Part shown: positions 33,621 to 41,248 of the stretch, in pieces
Position numbering within the stretch: position 1 is the stretch's first letter
Layout: each line of letters begins with the position of its first letter
Source: Kibdelosporangium philippinense
GTDB taxonomy: Bacteria; Actinomycetota; Actinomycetes; Mycobacteriales; Pseudonocardiaceae
Direction: 5' to 3'
DNA: 64,000 nucleotides
NCBI RefSeq assembly: GCF_021390435.2
Contig: NZ_JAJVCN010000003.1
Location: 682,001-746,000, forward strand
The notes under the pieces: generated by a model
The model's input: only the letters and a program-made list of their open reading frames with translations
Databases searched by the model: none
Told to the model about the DNA's origin: nothing
Program-made: the position numbers and the translations under genes

Positions 33621-34505
33621 TTGAAGGTTCTGCTGCTGGGAACGGCCGCAGGCGGCGGATTCCCGCAGTGGAACTGCGCCTGCCGGATGTGCAAGGCGGA
33701 ACTGCCCTCGCGAACCCAGGACTGCATCGCGATCAGCGCGGACGGCACGAGCTGGTACTTGATCAACGCGTCGCCGGACATCCGTAACCAGATCCTGTCA
33801 ACCCCCGCCCTTGCCGCAGGTCCGGGGCCACGTGACACGCCTTTGCGCGGCGCTTTGCTGACGGACGCGGAACTCGACCACACCCTCGGCCTGACAATGC
33901 TTCGGGAAGGCGCCGGTCTTTCCGTCTGGGCTCCTGCCGCCGTTTTGCACGCCTTGCGCACGGATTTTCCGTTGCAGGAGATCGTTTCTCGCTATGGGGC
34001 GTGGAACTGGCAACCCGTCGCGGAGAACTTCGTGGTCGACGGACTGTCCATTTCCGTATTCCCGATCTCCGACAAGAAGCCCAAATACATCCAGTCCACA
34101 GTGGATGGACCGTGGGTGGTGGCGTACAAGATCTCGGACCCTGCTGGCGGGACTGTGGTCTACGCGCCGTGCCTGAAGACTTGGCCTGAGGGCTTCGATT
34201 CGCTGATCGCGGACGCGGACTGCGTAATCCTGGACGGAACTTTCTACTCGCCCGACGAGATGTCCGCAGCCACCAACAAAGGCGTCGGCTCAGGCGCCCA
34301 ACGAGCCATGGGCCACATCCCGATTGCGGGTGCCGATGGCAGTCTCGCGCAGATCGCCCGGCACCCTGGCAAGCGCTGGATTTACACACATCTGAACAAC
34401 ACAAACCCGATCCTCGACCCGGATTCGAAGGAATACAAGGAAGTCCTGGCCGCCGGAGCCGAAGCTCCAGTCGACGGCACCCTGATAGAGGTCGTGAGTG
34501 GTTAG
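33621..34505 (+). CDS. pqqB: PQQ biosynthesis protein PqqB
   Basis: 294 residues from a TTG at 33621. PqqB is a metallo-beta-lactamase-fold, iron-dependent hydroxylase that acts on the excised Glu-Tyr intermediate. Motifs: LLGTAAGGGFPQWNCACRMC at the start, LTDAELDHTLGLTMLREG, and the C-terminal HPGKRWIYTHLNNTNPILD. The last residues Val-Ser-Gly and the TAG stop are encoded by a copy of the 44-bp repeat, which is itself interrupted by an IS481 element 15 bp further on. The order A-C-D-E-B differs from the classical ABCDE. No pqqF protease gene is present. Confidence 0.94.
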   Translation: MKVLLLGTAAGGGFPQWNCACRMCKAELPSRTQDCIAISADGTSWYLINASPDIRNQILSTPALAAGPGPRDTPLRGALLTDAELDHTLGLTMLREGAGLSVWAPAAVLHALRTDFPLQEIVSRYGAWNWQPVAENFVVDGLSISVFPISDKKPKYIQSTVDGPWVVAYKISDPAGGTVVYAPCLKTWPEGFDSLIADADCVILDGTFYSPDEMSAATNKGVGSGAQRAMGHIPIAGADGSLAQIARHPGKRWIYTHLNNTNPILDPDSKEYKEVLAAGAEAPVDGTLIEVVSG

Positions 34506-34520
34506 CCGTGTTCTAACCCT

Positions 34521-35852
34521 TGTCATGTCCCGGGAGATGTGTCAAGGATGTGTCTCGGTAGTTGTGTCACGGTTTAGGTGTGCTGGTTAGGCGGCGTGGA
34601 CGACTTTTCCTTGGTATTTCTTGGTTTTGTCCAGGGTGAGGTGTCCGATCGGGTCACCGTTGGTGGTGTAGGCGGTGACCCGATCGCCGTAGCGCAGCAG
34701 GGTGACGGTGCTGCCGGCGTGGTCGCGGCCGACGCTGATGCGGTAGTCGGCCAGGGCGACGGTGCCGTTGGGCATGACCTTGATCTTGTGGATGGTGGCG
34801 TCGTCCTGGCGGGGCAGGTCGCCCGGGCCGCCGTGACTGGGCGCGAGCGCCCAGGCCTGGGCCGGGGTGGTATCGATGGCCGAGTGTCGGCGGCGGGTGT
34901 TGTAGTGCTCGCGGACGGTGTCCAGCCGGGCTTGTAGCTCGGCGATGCTGCCGGCTGGTTGGGGCCAGCGGTGGGAAAGTAGCCGGTCGGCGGTGGCGTG
35001 CAGGCGTTCCACCTTGCCGCAGGTCTGTGGGTGATACGGGCTGGAGTGGATCACCCTGCTGCCGTACTCGGCGGACACGGTTCGGGAGAACTCGCTGGTC
35101 AAGCTCTTGTCGCGGGAGCGGTGCGGGTGTGTCCAGGCGGTACCGTTGTCGGCCAGGATCAGCCCGGGTGCGCCCCGGTCGCGCACCGCGGCCGCGATGG
35201 CCTCCAGCGCGGCGGTGGTGGTCTCCATGGGCGCGACATGGCTGGCCAGCCAGACCCGTGTGCAGTCGTCGAGCACATCGATGGCCACCACGGTGGTGCC
35301 GTCCGCGAGGGTGTGCTCGGTGCCGTCGATCTGATAGCAATCCCGCGGTCGGGCATAGGAAAACCGCCGCCAGGACGCTCGTGGGCGCTTCTTCGGGTTC
35401 TTGTCCAGCAGGCCATGCCGGTCCAGGATCCGGTTGATCGTGGCCCGGGCCGGCACCCGCGCACCGGCCGGCCAGCCGGGGCTGTTCGCGCGTGTTTCCA
35501 GCTCGGCCCGGATGTTGTCCGCGCCGTTGTCCGGCGCCAACCGCTCACGCAACCCCAGGATCAACGCGACCACCGGTTCGGGTGTGGCGGCCGGGCTCGA
35601 GTGTGGTCGACGCGAGCGAGGCCGCCACTCGCCCTCGGCCCGGATCCGGGCGCGGTGCCGGTAAAACGTGCGTGGATTCACGCCGTTGAGCCGGCACCAC
35701 TCGGCCACGTTGTCGATCTCCGGGTCCACGATCAAGGTCGCGTCCATGAGTCTCATCTTCGCCTGCTTTCCCGCCATGACGCGAGGTCATAGCGTGATCA
35801 AGCGACACATCAGATGAGACACGCTTAGCGACAACTCTCATGAGACTGAAGA
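34521..35852 (-). mobile_element. IS481-family insertion sequence
   Basis: 1332 bp. The left end begins TGTCATGTCCCGGGAGATGT; the reverse complement of the right end begins TCTTCAGTCTCATGAGAGTT. These are imperfect inverted repeats of about 50 bp sharing GTGTCTC and TGTGTC blocks. A 14-bp direct repeat CGTGTTCTAACCCT flanks it (34507-34520, 35853-35866), in the 4-15 bp range usual for IS481 target duplications. The transposase appears intact, so the element may be recent and active. Confidence 0.88.
34587..35777 (-). CDS. IS481-family DDE transposase
   Basis: 396 residues from an ATG. The N-terminal helix-turn-helix (VAEWCRLNGVNPRTFYRHRA) is followed by an HTH_29/IS481 linker and the rve-type DDE core: first Asp in YQIDGTEHT and VIDVLDDCTRVWLASHV, second in LILADNGTAWTHP, Glu in HPQTCGKVERLHA. 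The C-terminal end ALADYRISVGRDHAGSTVTL then PIGHLTLDKTKKYQGK is the usual IS481 tail. It cuts and joins DNA ends in the element. No frameshift is seen. Confidence 0.93.
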   Translation of the reverse strand: MAGKQAKMRLMDATLIVDPEIDNVAEWCRLNGVNPRTFYRHRARIRAEGEWRPRSRRPHSSPAATPEPVVALILGLRERLAPDNGADNIRAELETRANSPGWPAGARVPARATINRILDRHGLLDKNPKKRPRASWRRFSYARPRDCYQIDGTEHTLADGTTVVAIDVLDDCTRVWLASHVAPMETTTAALEAIAAAVRDRGAPGLILADNGTAWTHPHRSRDKSLTSEFSRTVSAEYGSRVIHSSPYHPQTCGKVERLHATADRLLSHRWPQPAGSIAELQARLDTVREHYNTRRRHSAIDTTPAQAWALAPSHGGPGDLPRQDDATIHKIKVMPNGTVALADYRISVGRDHAGSTVTLLRYGDRVTAYTTNGDPIGHLTLDKTKKYQGKVVHAA

Positions 35853-35867
35853 CGTGTTCTAACCCTG

Positions 35868-38726
35868 CTAACCACTCACGAGGGATTTTGCTTCGGCGTC
35901 GTGGCGGGCAGCCGCGCGGTGGCGGCCTAGGCCGCGAGCGAGTTTGGCGAGGTAGTGGGCCACCGGCTGCAGCGTGAGGAGCCCGCTACTGGCCCCGGCG
36001 AGCTCTCCTGACGCGGGCAGAAGCACCTCGTACAGCTCCTCCATGGCAGCCCAGTCGCCTGCTTTGATGGCCGCGATGGCGTGCAGGCAAGTTCGAGCTT
36101 CGAACAGCAAGTCGTGCGGTGATGGCGGAATCACCTCGCCGGGTCGGCACCAGGGCGCGTAAACCCCGAAGTCCATGTCCGGGGACACAGCAAGCCCGTT
36201 GCGAACCTGATGACACAGCAAGGCGAACGACAGAATGCCGTCGCCGAGCCCGGGCATCTCGGTTCCACCAAGGAAAGCTGCCCGGTACAACGGCATGGCA
36301 TCCCCGCCTGCGACCGAAGTGCGAAGCGCCCGGTACCACTGCACAAAGACCTCGGCGAGCGGTAACTGGTAGTCACGACCCAGCCGGGTCACGGCGTCGG
36401 CATGGACATCCGCGTCGGCGAACGAGGCGAGCGCCGAGTGGCCCTGCATCAAGATCATGTGCCCGAGGACCTCGAACGTCACCAATGAGTGCCGCGTCGC
36501 CACGTCGACCAGCTCCGCCCCGATCCGCACCCGCTCAGGCGCGCGCCCAGCCCGCTGGAAAGACTGCATGAACTGGGCATTCAGGGCGAACGCCAACACC
36601 GACGGATCGTCCAGCGACCGTGCGATCTCCACCGCCTCCGCTGCGGCACGGACCGCGCGCGGCCCGCCTGAACTGCGAAGTTCCATCGCGATCATGGCCA
36701 ACAGGCGACTCCGGGACGCAGAAGTCACCGAAGGCAGGACACGCTCAGTCACTTCGACGACCCGCGCGGCCAGGGCGGGGTCGTCTGGCGTTGTCCAGAT
36801 CGCCGGTACGTCGAAGGACGCGATCACTCGCGCGGCCTGCTCCGGGTCATCGCCCGGATCAAGCAGGTCGAGGGCCGAAGATCGAAGTTCGCGCGCCTGA
36901 CCAAGTGCACCGGTGAACGACAACGCACGGATGAGGCCCATGATCGACTCAAGCCGGTCATCAGCGGCCATGGCAATGCGCCACAGGCGGACCGCTTCTC
37001 CGAAGTCGAAACGCTTTTCGGCCGCTATCGCCGCGTCGCGGGCGTAACCAGCAGCGCGCGGATCCGACGCCAGCGAGAAGTGGTGGGCCAAAGCGGCAGG
37101 GTCGGGCCGAACCTGCTCCAAGGTCGCGCCGACCTCAAGGTGCAGTTGGGATCGGCGGGAACGGGAAAGGTCCTGGTAGAGCGTGTCCCGTACTAAGGAA
37201 TGGGAAAACCGGAACTCACCGGCTTCGAGTTCGACCAGAAACCCTTGCTGTACGGCGACTTCCACAGCGTCCAGGTTGCCGACGATGTCAAGGGTGAACT
37301 CCTCGCCGACCACCGAAGCCTTACGAAGAACCGACTGGACATCGGTTGGCAAGCGGGACAACCGATACCTCACCACATCCAGCACTCCGACAGGAACACC
37401 CGAGAGATCACTGCCAGCAGCGACCAATCGCGCGAGTTCTCGTATGTAGAAGGGATTCCCGCCGCTACGCCGGTGAATCACCTCGGCCGTCTCGAAGTCC
37501 ACATCGACATCCAAGGCTTGAACTACCGCTGGAATATCCGAAGCAGACAGTCCACCAAGATATATGCGAGTCGGCTCGGATCGCGCTACCCTGCCAAGAA
37601 AAGCCGTTGGCGCATCCGTTGTCCTATACGTCCCGACAATGAGGACTGGTGCATCGACCGGATCCGCGATCACCGAAGCCAACAAGGACAGCGTTTCTGC
37701 GTCCGCCCAATGCAAGTCGTCCAGTACGATCAACTGTCGGCCGAACGCCGCCAACTGTGTCCGAACAGCTCGGTAACGCTGAAAACGAGCCGTGGCAGGG
37801 TCGGAAACCTCGACAGGCTCCAAGAAACCGGATGGCGCGTCCTCAATGTACGCACTCCATCTGCTTGGCCAGTCAAGCCGGACACGGAAAGCTTTTGCCA
37901 ATGCGGTTTTCCCGGCGCCAGCCTCACCACTGACCAACGCAAGCCCAAGCCGCCCGGTCGTTGCCACGTTTGCGGCGGCTTCGGCCAATTGGTCCAGTTC
38001 GCGCGATCGTCCAATTAAGACCGGAGTGTCTGGCCGTGCCTGTGCCAGCACATCGGCTTCCAGTTGCGCCAACGCAGGACCAGGATCAAGCCCCAACTCA
38101 TTCTTGAGCAATTGGCGCGCCCTGCGCAGCGAGTCCAACGCATCACCCTGGCGGCCTGCCTGATACTGCGCCAAAGCCAGCAGCCGCCAAGCGTTCTCCC
38201 GCCAAGGATGATCGTCCACATGCGCCCGAAGTGAAGGGACGGTTTCCGCGGCGCGCCCAAGCTCCAGCAATCCCTCAGCACGCCGTTCGATCGCCAGCAA
38301 CCGCAGCTCGTCAAGGCGCGCGACCTCAGCACGTGCCCACGGCTGATCGGCGAACTCGACGTAAGCAGGCCCGCGCCACAAGTCCACATCGAGAGTGGCC
38401 TCGAACTCCCAGGCGTCAACGTGCTCAGCACGCAAGGCATACCCAGGACCGGACGTCACGAGCAATCGGGCGGGCGTCCGGGGCGGTCGATCCGGCTCGA
38501 GCGCCTTACGCAACGCGGCTATGAAGGTCTGGATCGCGCCGACAGCACCTTCTGGCGGATCGTCCCACAGGTCGTTGACCAGCATGTCAACCGGAACAAC
38601 CCGGCCTCTCGCGATGATGAGGCGCGCAAGCACGGCCCGGTGCCGAGGTCCTTTGAGGTCGATCGGGCCAGCGGAGTCCGACGCCACGAGCGGACCCAGC
38701 ACGCCGAACCTCACCTCGGAACCCAT
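35868..38726 (-). CDS. BTAD/AAA-type (AfsR/SARP-like) large transcriptional regulator
   Basis: 952 residues from the ATG at 38726 (TTG 38729 alternative). N-terminal OmpR-like winged helix and BTAD domain (about 1-240): VRFGVLGPLVASDSAGPIDL, GAVGAIQTFIAALRKAL, LVTSGPGYALRAEHVDAWEF and the BTAD helices up to LLKNELGLDPGPALAQLEAD. The ATPase domain has Walker A VSGEAGAGKTALAKAF (about 265-280) and Walker B QLIVLDDLHWADAETLSLL. A TPR-like helical C-terminus of about 450 residues follows. SARP-type BTAD regulators bind 11-bp-spaced heptamer repeats; such repeats lie in the 63-bp divergent region ahead of the hydrolase gene. The last three residues and stop come from the palindromic repeat. Confidence 0.88.
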   Translation of the reverse strand: MGSEVRFGVLGPLVASDSAGPIDLKGPRHRAVLARLIIARGRVVPVDMLVNDLWDDPPEGAVGAIQTFIAALRKALEPDRPPRTPARLLVTSGPGYALRAEHVDAWEFEATLDVDLWRGPAYVEFADQPWARAEVARLDELRLLAIERRAEGLLELGRAAETVPSLRAHVDDHPWRENAWRLLALAQYQAGRQGDALDSLRRARQLLKNELGLDPGPALAQLEADVLAQARPDTPVLIGRSRELDQLAEAAANVATTGRLGLALVSGEAGAGKTALAKAFRVRLDWPSRWSAYIEDAPSGFLEPVEVSDPATARFQRYRAVRTQLAAFGRQLIVLDDLHWADAETLSLLASVIADPVDAPVLIVGTYRTTDAPTAFLGRVARSEPTRIYLGGLSASDIPAVVQALDVDVDFETAEVIHRRSGGNPFYIRELARLVAAGSDLSGVPVGVLDVVRYRLSRLPTDVQSVLRKASVVGEEFTLDIVGNLDAVEVAVQQGFLVELEAGEFRFSHSLVRDTLYQDLSRSRRSQLHLEVGATLEQVRPDPAALAHHFSLASDPRAAGYARDAAIAAEKRFDFGEAVRLWRIAMAADDRLESIMGLIRALSFTGALGQARELRSSALDLLDPGDDPEQAARVIASFDVPAIWTTPDDPALAARVVEVTERVLPSVTSASRSRLLAMIAMELRSSGGPRAVRAAAEAVEIARSLDDPSVLAFALNAQFMQSFQRAGRAPERVRIGAELVDVATRHSLVTFEVLGHMILMQGHSALASFADADVHADAVTRLGRDYQLPLAEVFVQWYRALRTSVAGGDAMPLYRAAFLGGTEMPGLGDGILSFALLCHQVRNGLAVSPDMDFGVYAPWCRPGEVIPPSPHDLLFEARTCLHAIAAIKAGDWAAMEELYEVLLPASGELAGASSGLLTLQPVAHYLAKLARGLGRHRAAARHDAEAKSLVSG

Positions 38727-38727
38727 C

Positions 38728-38769
38728 AATCAGCACTGTACTCAGCCGATGCTGATCGAACGCTGATTG
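38728..38769. promoter_or_regulatory. SARP-like 11-bp-spaced repeats in the divergent promoter
   Basis: GCTGATC at 38751-38757 and GCTGATT at 38762-38768 are direct repeats with an 11-bp period, the spacing of BTAD/SARP operators. An inverted copy AATCAGC lies at 38728-38734. It is between the regulator at 38726 and the hydrolase start at 38790. Binding by the neighbouring regulator is inferred. Confidence 0.5.
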
Positions 38770-38789
38770 ACAGCCCGCACCCTGCGGAT

Positions 38790-39614
38790 ATGAAGATTCC
38801 CGTCGCCGATGGTGTCCAGTTGAACGTCGAAGTCCAAGGCTCCGGCACCCCGATCGTCCTGCTACATGGCTTCCCCCAAACCCACCTGATGTGGCGGCAC
38901 GTCGCAGCCGACCTGGCCGCTGACCACACCGTGGTCTGCCCTGACCTGCGCGGATATGGCGACAGCGACAAACCATCAACCGGCTACGACAAACGCACGA
39001 TGGCGCAGGACGTCGTGGCGGTCGCACGTCACCTCGGGTTTTCGCGGTTCGCGCTGGCCGGGCATGACCGCGGGGCGCACGTCGCGTTTCGGGCCGGGCT
39101 CGACCACCCGGACAAGGTCACTCACCTGGCGATGCTGGACATCCTGCCGACGCTGGACATGTGGGACGTCTTGCACGGTGCCAGCGCGGCTGTGGGTTTC
39201 CACCTGTACCTGATGGCGCAGCCGCAGGGCCTGCCCGAGCAGATGATCAACGCGGCCCCCGACGCTTTCTTCGGGTACTTCCTCGACGCTTGGGCCCGCA
39301 CCCCGTTCGACCCCGAGATCCGGGCGAGGTACCTGGAGGCTTCGCGGAACGCGGTGGCATCGATCGTCGCGGACTACCGCGCAACGGCCACAGTGGACAT
39401 CGAGCACGACACAAAGGACCTTGCCAAGGTGCTGCGGATGCCGGTCACGGTCATGCAGCAGGACTGGGGCGCCGAACTGAGCTACGACGCCAAGGCCCGC
39501 TGGCAGAAATGGGCGCCAGGCCTCACGCACATAACGGTGAACTCCGGCCATTTCATGGCCGAGGAATCCCCTACCGACGTGATCAAAGCGATCCGCGCCC
39601 TGGTCAGCTCGTGA
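38790..39614 (+). CDS. Alpha/beta hydrolase of the fluoroacetate dehalogenase/epoxide hydrolase group
   Basis: 274 residues from the ATG at 38790. Motifs: oxyanion loop IVLLHGFPQTHLMWRHVAAD, CPDLRGYGDSDKP, and the nucleophile elbow LAGHDRGAHVAFRAGLDHP with Asp as the nucleophile, as in haloacetate dehalogenases and epoxide hydrolases. The cap is the segment DMWDVLHGASAAVGFHLYLM; the catalytic His is in VNSGHFMAEESP. It could hydrolyse haloacids or epoxides. It is divergent from the BTAD regulator and likely its target. The TGA stop is in copy 4 of the palindromic repeat, which carries an IS110 insertion. Confidence 0.85.
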   Translation: MKIPVADGVQLNVEVQGSGTPIVLLHGFPQTHLMWRHVAADLAADHTVVCPDLRGYGDSDKPSTGYDKRTMAQDVVAVARHLGFSRFALAGHDRGAHVAFRAGLDHPDKVTHLAMLDILPTLDMWDVLHGASAAVGFHLYLMAQPQGLPEQMINAAPDAFFGYFLDAWARTPFDPEIRARYLEASRNAVASIVADYRATATVDIEHDTKDLAKVLRMPVTVMQQDWGAELSYDAKARWQKWAPGLTHITVNSGHFMAEESPTDVIKAIRALVSS

Positions 39615-39689
39615 GTGGTTAGCGGCGTTAGAACACGAGGCGTTAGTCAGTCTGTCCTCTGGTGAAGACGCCCGTTGAGGGGTGAAAAT

Positions 39690-39864
39690 CGGTGTTGGCT
39701 GCCCGCTGACGTCGTTGTCTCTATGGTCTGTGAAGGCCGTGCGTTAGTCGGACGCTGGGAGCCCTTGGTGGGCCCTTGATTGTTGCTTCGAGCACGCGGA
39801 TCAGATTCGTTGTTGCCTGGGCTCCCGCGGGTAGCCGCCCCGCCGGACGCTCGGGGAGAGGCCG
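39690..39864 (+). ncRNA. Predicted bridge RNA of the IS110 element (approximate bounds)
   Basis: The left end carries, in order, GCGTTAG (39741-39747), identical to the left flank of the target (GGCGTTAG before AACACG), and CGGATCAGA (39797-39805), identical to the element's own right end (41206-41214). GGGAGCCC (39757-39764) and GGGCTCCC (39819-39826) can pair and enclose the second guide. TGTT follows each guide (39781 and 39811), complementary to the AACA after the crossover point. This is the target-loop-then-donor-loop order of the IS110 bridge RNAs described in 2024. The bounds and folding are my inference. Confidence 0.6.
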
Positions 39865-41133
39865 ATGTTGGAGCAGACACAGGACAACGAGGAGATCATC
39901 GCGCGGGTGGCCGCGTTGGATATCGGTAAGGCCGAGGTGATGTGTTGTGTCCGGGTGCCCGATGAGGCGCGTCCGGGTAAGCGGCTGCAGGAGGTCCGGC
40001 CGTACTCGACGATGACCCGGTCGTTGCTGGTGCTGGCTGATCGGCTGGCCGGGCTGGGCGTGACCCGGGTGGTCATGGAGTCCACATCGGACTATTGGAA
40101 GCCGGTGTTCTACCTGTTGGAGGCGCACGGGTTCGAGACCTGGCTGGTCAACGCCCGCGATGTCAAGCATCTGCCCGGCCGGCCGAAGACGGATCGATTG
40201 GACGCGGTGTGGTTGTGCAAGGTCGCCGAACGGCAGATGATCCGGCCCAGTTTTGTCCCGCCGTCACCGATCCGCCGGCTACGGGATCTGACCCGGTATC
40301 GGCGTGACCTGGTCGAGGTCTGCACCGCGGAGAAGCAGCGGGTGGAAAAGCTCCTGGAAGATGCCCAGATCAAGCTCTCGGTGGTGGTCTCGGACATCTT
40401 CGGGGTGTCCGGCCGGGCCATGCTGGCCGCGCTGGTCGCCGGGCAGCGGGACCCGAAGGTACTCGCGCAGCTGGCCCGCACCTCGATGCGGCGCAAGATC
40501 GGCAGGCTGGAAGAGGCGTTCACCGGGTTTTTCACCGATCATCACGCGTTCCTGTTGTCGACCATGCTGGCCCGGGTGGATGCCGGGATCGCTGACGTCG
40601 CCCGAGTGGATGCCGCGATCGAGGAGTTGATCGCCCCTTTCGCCACAGCGGTCGACCAGCTTGATGAGATCACCGGCGTCGGGCGCACCGCCGCCCAGGT
40701 AGCCATCGCCGAGATCGGGCTGGACATGGCACGCTTCCCAACTCCGGGCCACCTGTGTTCCTGGGCCAAGTTCGCTCCCGGGGTGTCGGAGTCGGCCGGC
40801 AAGAAGAAAGGCAAAGCTGCCACCGGGCACGGCAACCCTTACCTGGCCCGAATCCTGGGCGAGGCCGCAGTGTCCGCCAGCAGGACCAACACTTTTCTCG
40901 GCGAACGCTACCGGCGCATCGCTCGCCGCAGTGGCGCCAAGAAGGCCATCGTCGCGGTCGGCCGTTCCATTCTCGTGATCATGTGGCACCTGTTATCCGA
41001 CCCCAACGCCCGGTTCCGTGACCTCGGCGCCGACTACTTCGTCCAGCACACCAACACTCAACGCAAGGTCCGCAACCACATCAGCCAACTGGCCGCTCTG
41101 GGCTATCGCGTCACCCTCGAACCCGCGGCCTGA
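39865..41133 (+). CDS. IS110-family DEDD transposase/recombinase
   Basis: 422 residues from an ATG with GGGGAGAGG upstream. The RuvC-like DEDD domain shows VAALDIGKAEVMC (Asp), TRVVMESTSDYWKPV (Glu) and KTDRLDAVWLCKVAE (Asp pair). A helical linker (about 150-250) and the Tnp20 domain follow: LDEITGVGRTAAQVAIAEIG, then CSWAKFAPGVSESAGKKKG with the candidate nucleophile Ser. It performs bridge-RNA-guided insertion and excision. No frameshift is visible. Confidence 0.94.
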   Translation: MLEQTQDNEEIIARVAALDIGKAEVMCCVRVPDEARPGKRLQEVRPYSTMTRSLLVLADRLAGLGVTRVVMESTSDYWKPVFYLLEAHGFETWLVNARDVKHLPGRPKTDRLDAVWLCKVAERQMIRPSFVPPSPIRRLRDLTRYRRDLVEVCTAEKQRVEKLLEDAQIKLSVVVSDIFGVSGRAMLAALVAGQRDPKVLAQLARTSMRRKIGRLEEAFTGFFTDHHAFLLSTMLARVDAGIADVARVDAAIEELIAPFATAVDQLDEITGVGRTAAQVAIAEIGLDMARFPTPGHLCSWAKFAPGVSESAGKKKGKAATGHGNPYLARILGEAAVSASRTNTFLGERYRRIARRSGAKKAIVAVGRSILVIMWHLLSDPNARFRDLGADYFVQHTNTQRKVRNHISQLAALGYRVTLEPAA

Positions 41134-41248
41134 CAACCCAACTACCAACCCGGCTCCGCTGCGCTACGCCGGGTGCCTTCGGCCTGCCCACTCACCATCG
41201 ATTTTCGGATCAGAACACGGCTAACCACTCACGAGGCGTACGCTGGGA

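Larger units (their letters stand above)
34492..35881 (-). repeat. 44-bp palindromic repeat, copy 3, split by IS481
   Basis: Left part 34492-34520 (TCGTGAGTGGTTAGC, then CGTGTTCTAACCCT) and right part 35853-35881 (CGTGTTCTAACCCT, then GCTAACCACTCACGA). Rejoining them at the 14-bp duplication restores one normal repeat with reverse-oriented core. It lay between the convergent pqqB and BTAD regulator genes; both now end with Val-Ser-Gly-stop encoded by the repeat arms. Confidence 0.9.
39638..41219 (+). mobile_element. IS110-family insertion sequence
   Basis: About 1.58 kb, no terminal inverted repeats, as usual for IS110. The exact ends are ambiguous within the shared AGAACACG. The left non-coding end is 227 bp, the right 78-86 bp, so it is of the IS110 subgroup with the guide RNA at the left end. 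The transposase gene is intact. Confidence 0.88.
39609..41234 (+). repeat. 44-bp palindromic repeat, copy 4, split by IS110
   Basis: Left part 39609-39637 (TCGTGAGTGGTTAGCGGCGT, then TAGAACACG) and right part 41212-41234 (AGAACACGGCTAACC, then ACTCACGA). Rejoined, they give one repeat with forward core. The 8-bp AGAACACG occurs on both sides (39630-39637 and 41212-41219). The IS inserted at the same GTTAGAACACG core that the IS481 hit in copy 3. Confidence 0.9.

Noticed and set aside
34492-41234. Composite transposon formed by the IS481 and IS110
   Set aside because: The elements belong to different families and each has its own target junction, so they did not move the region between them together.
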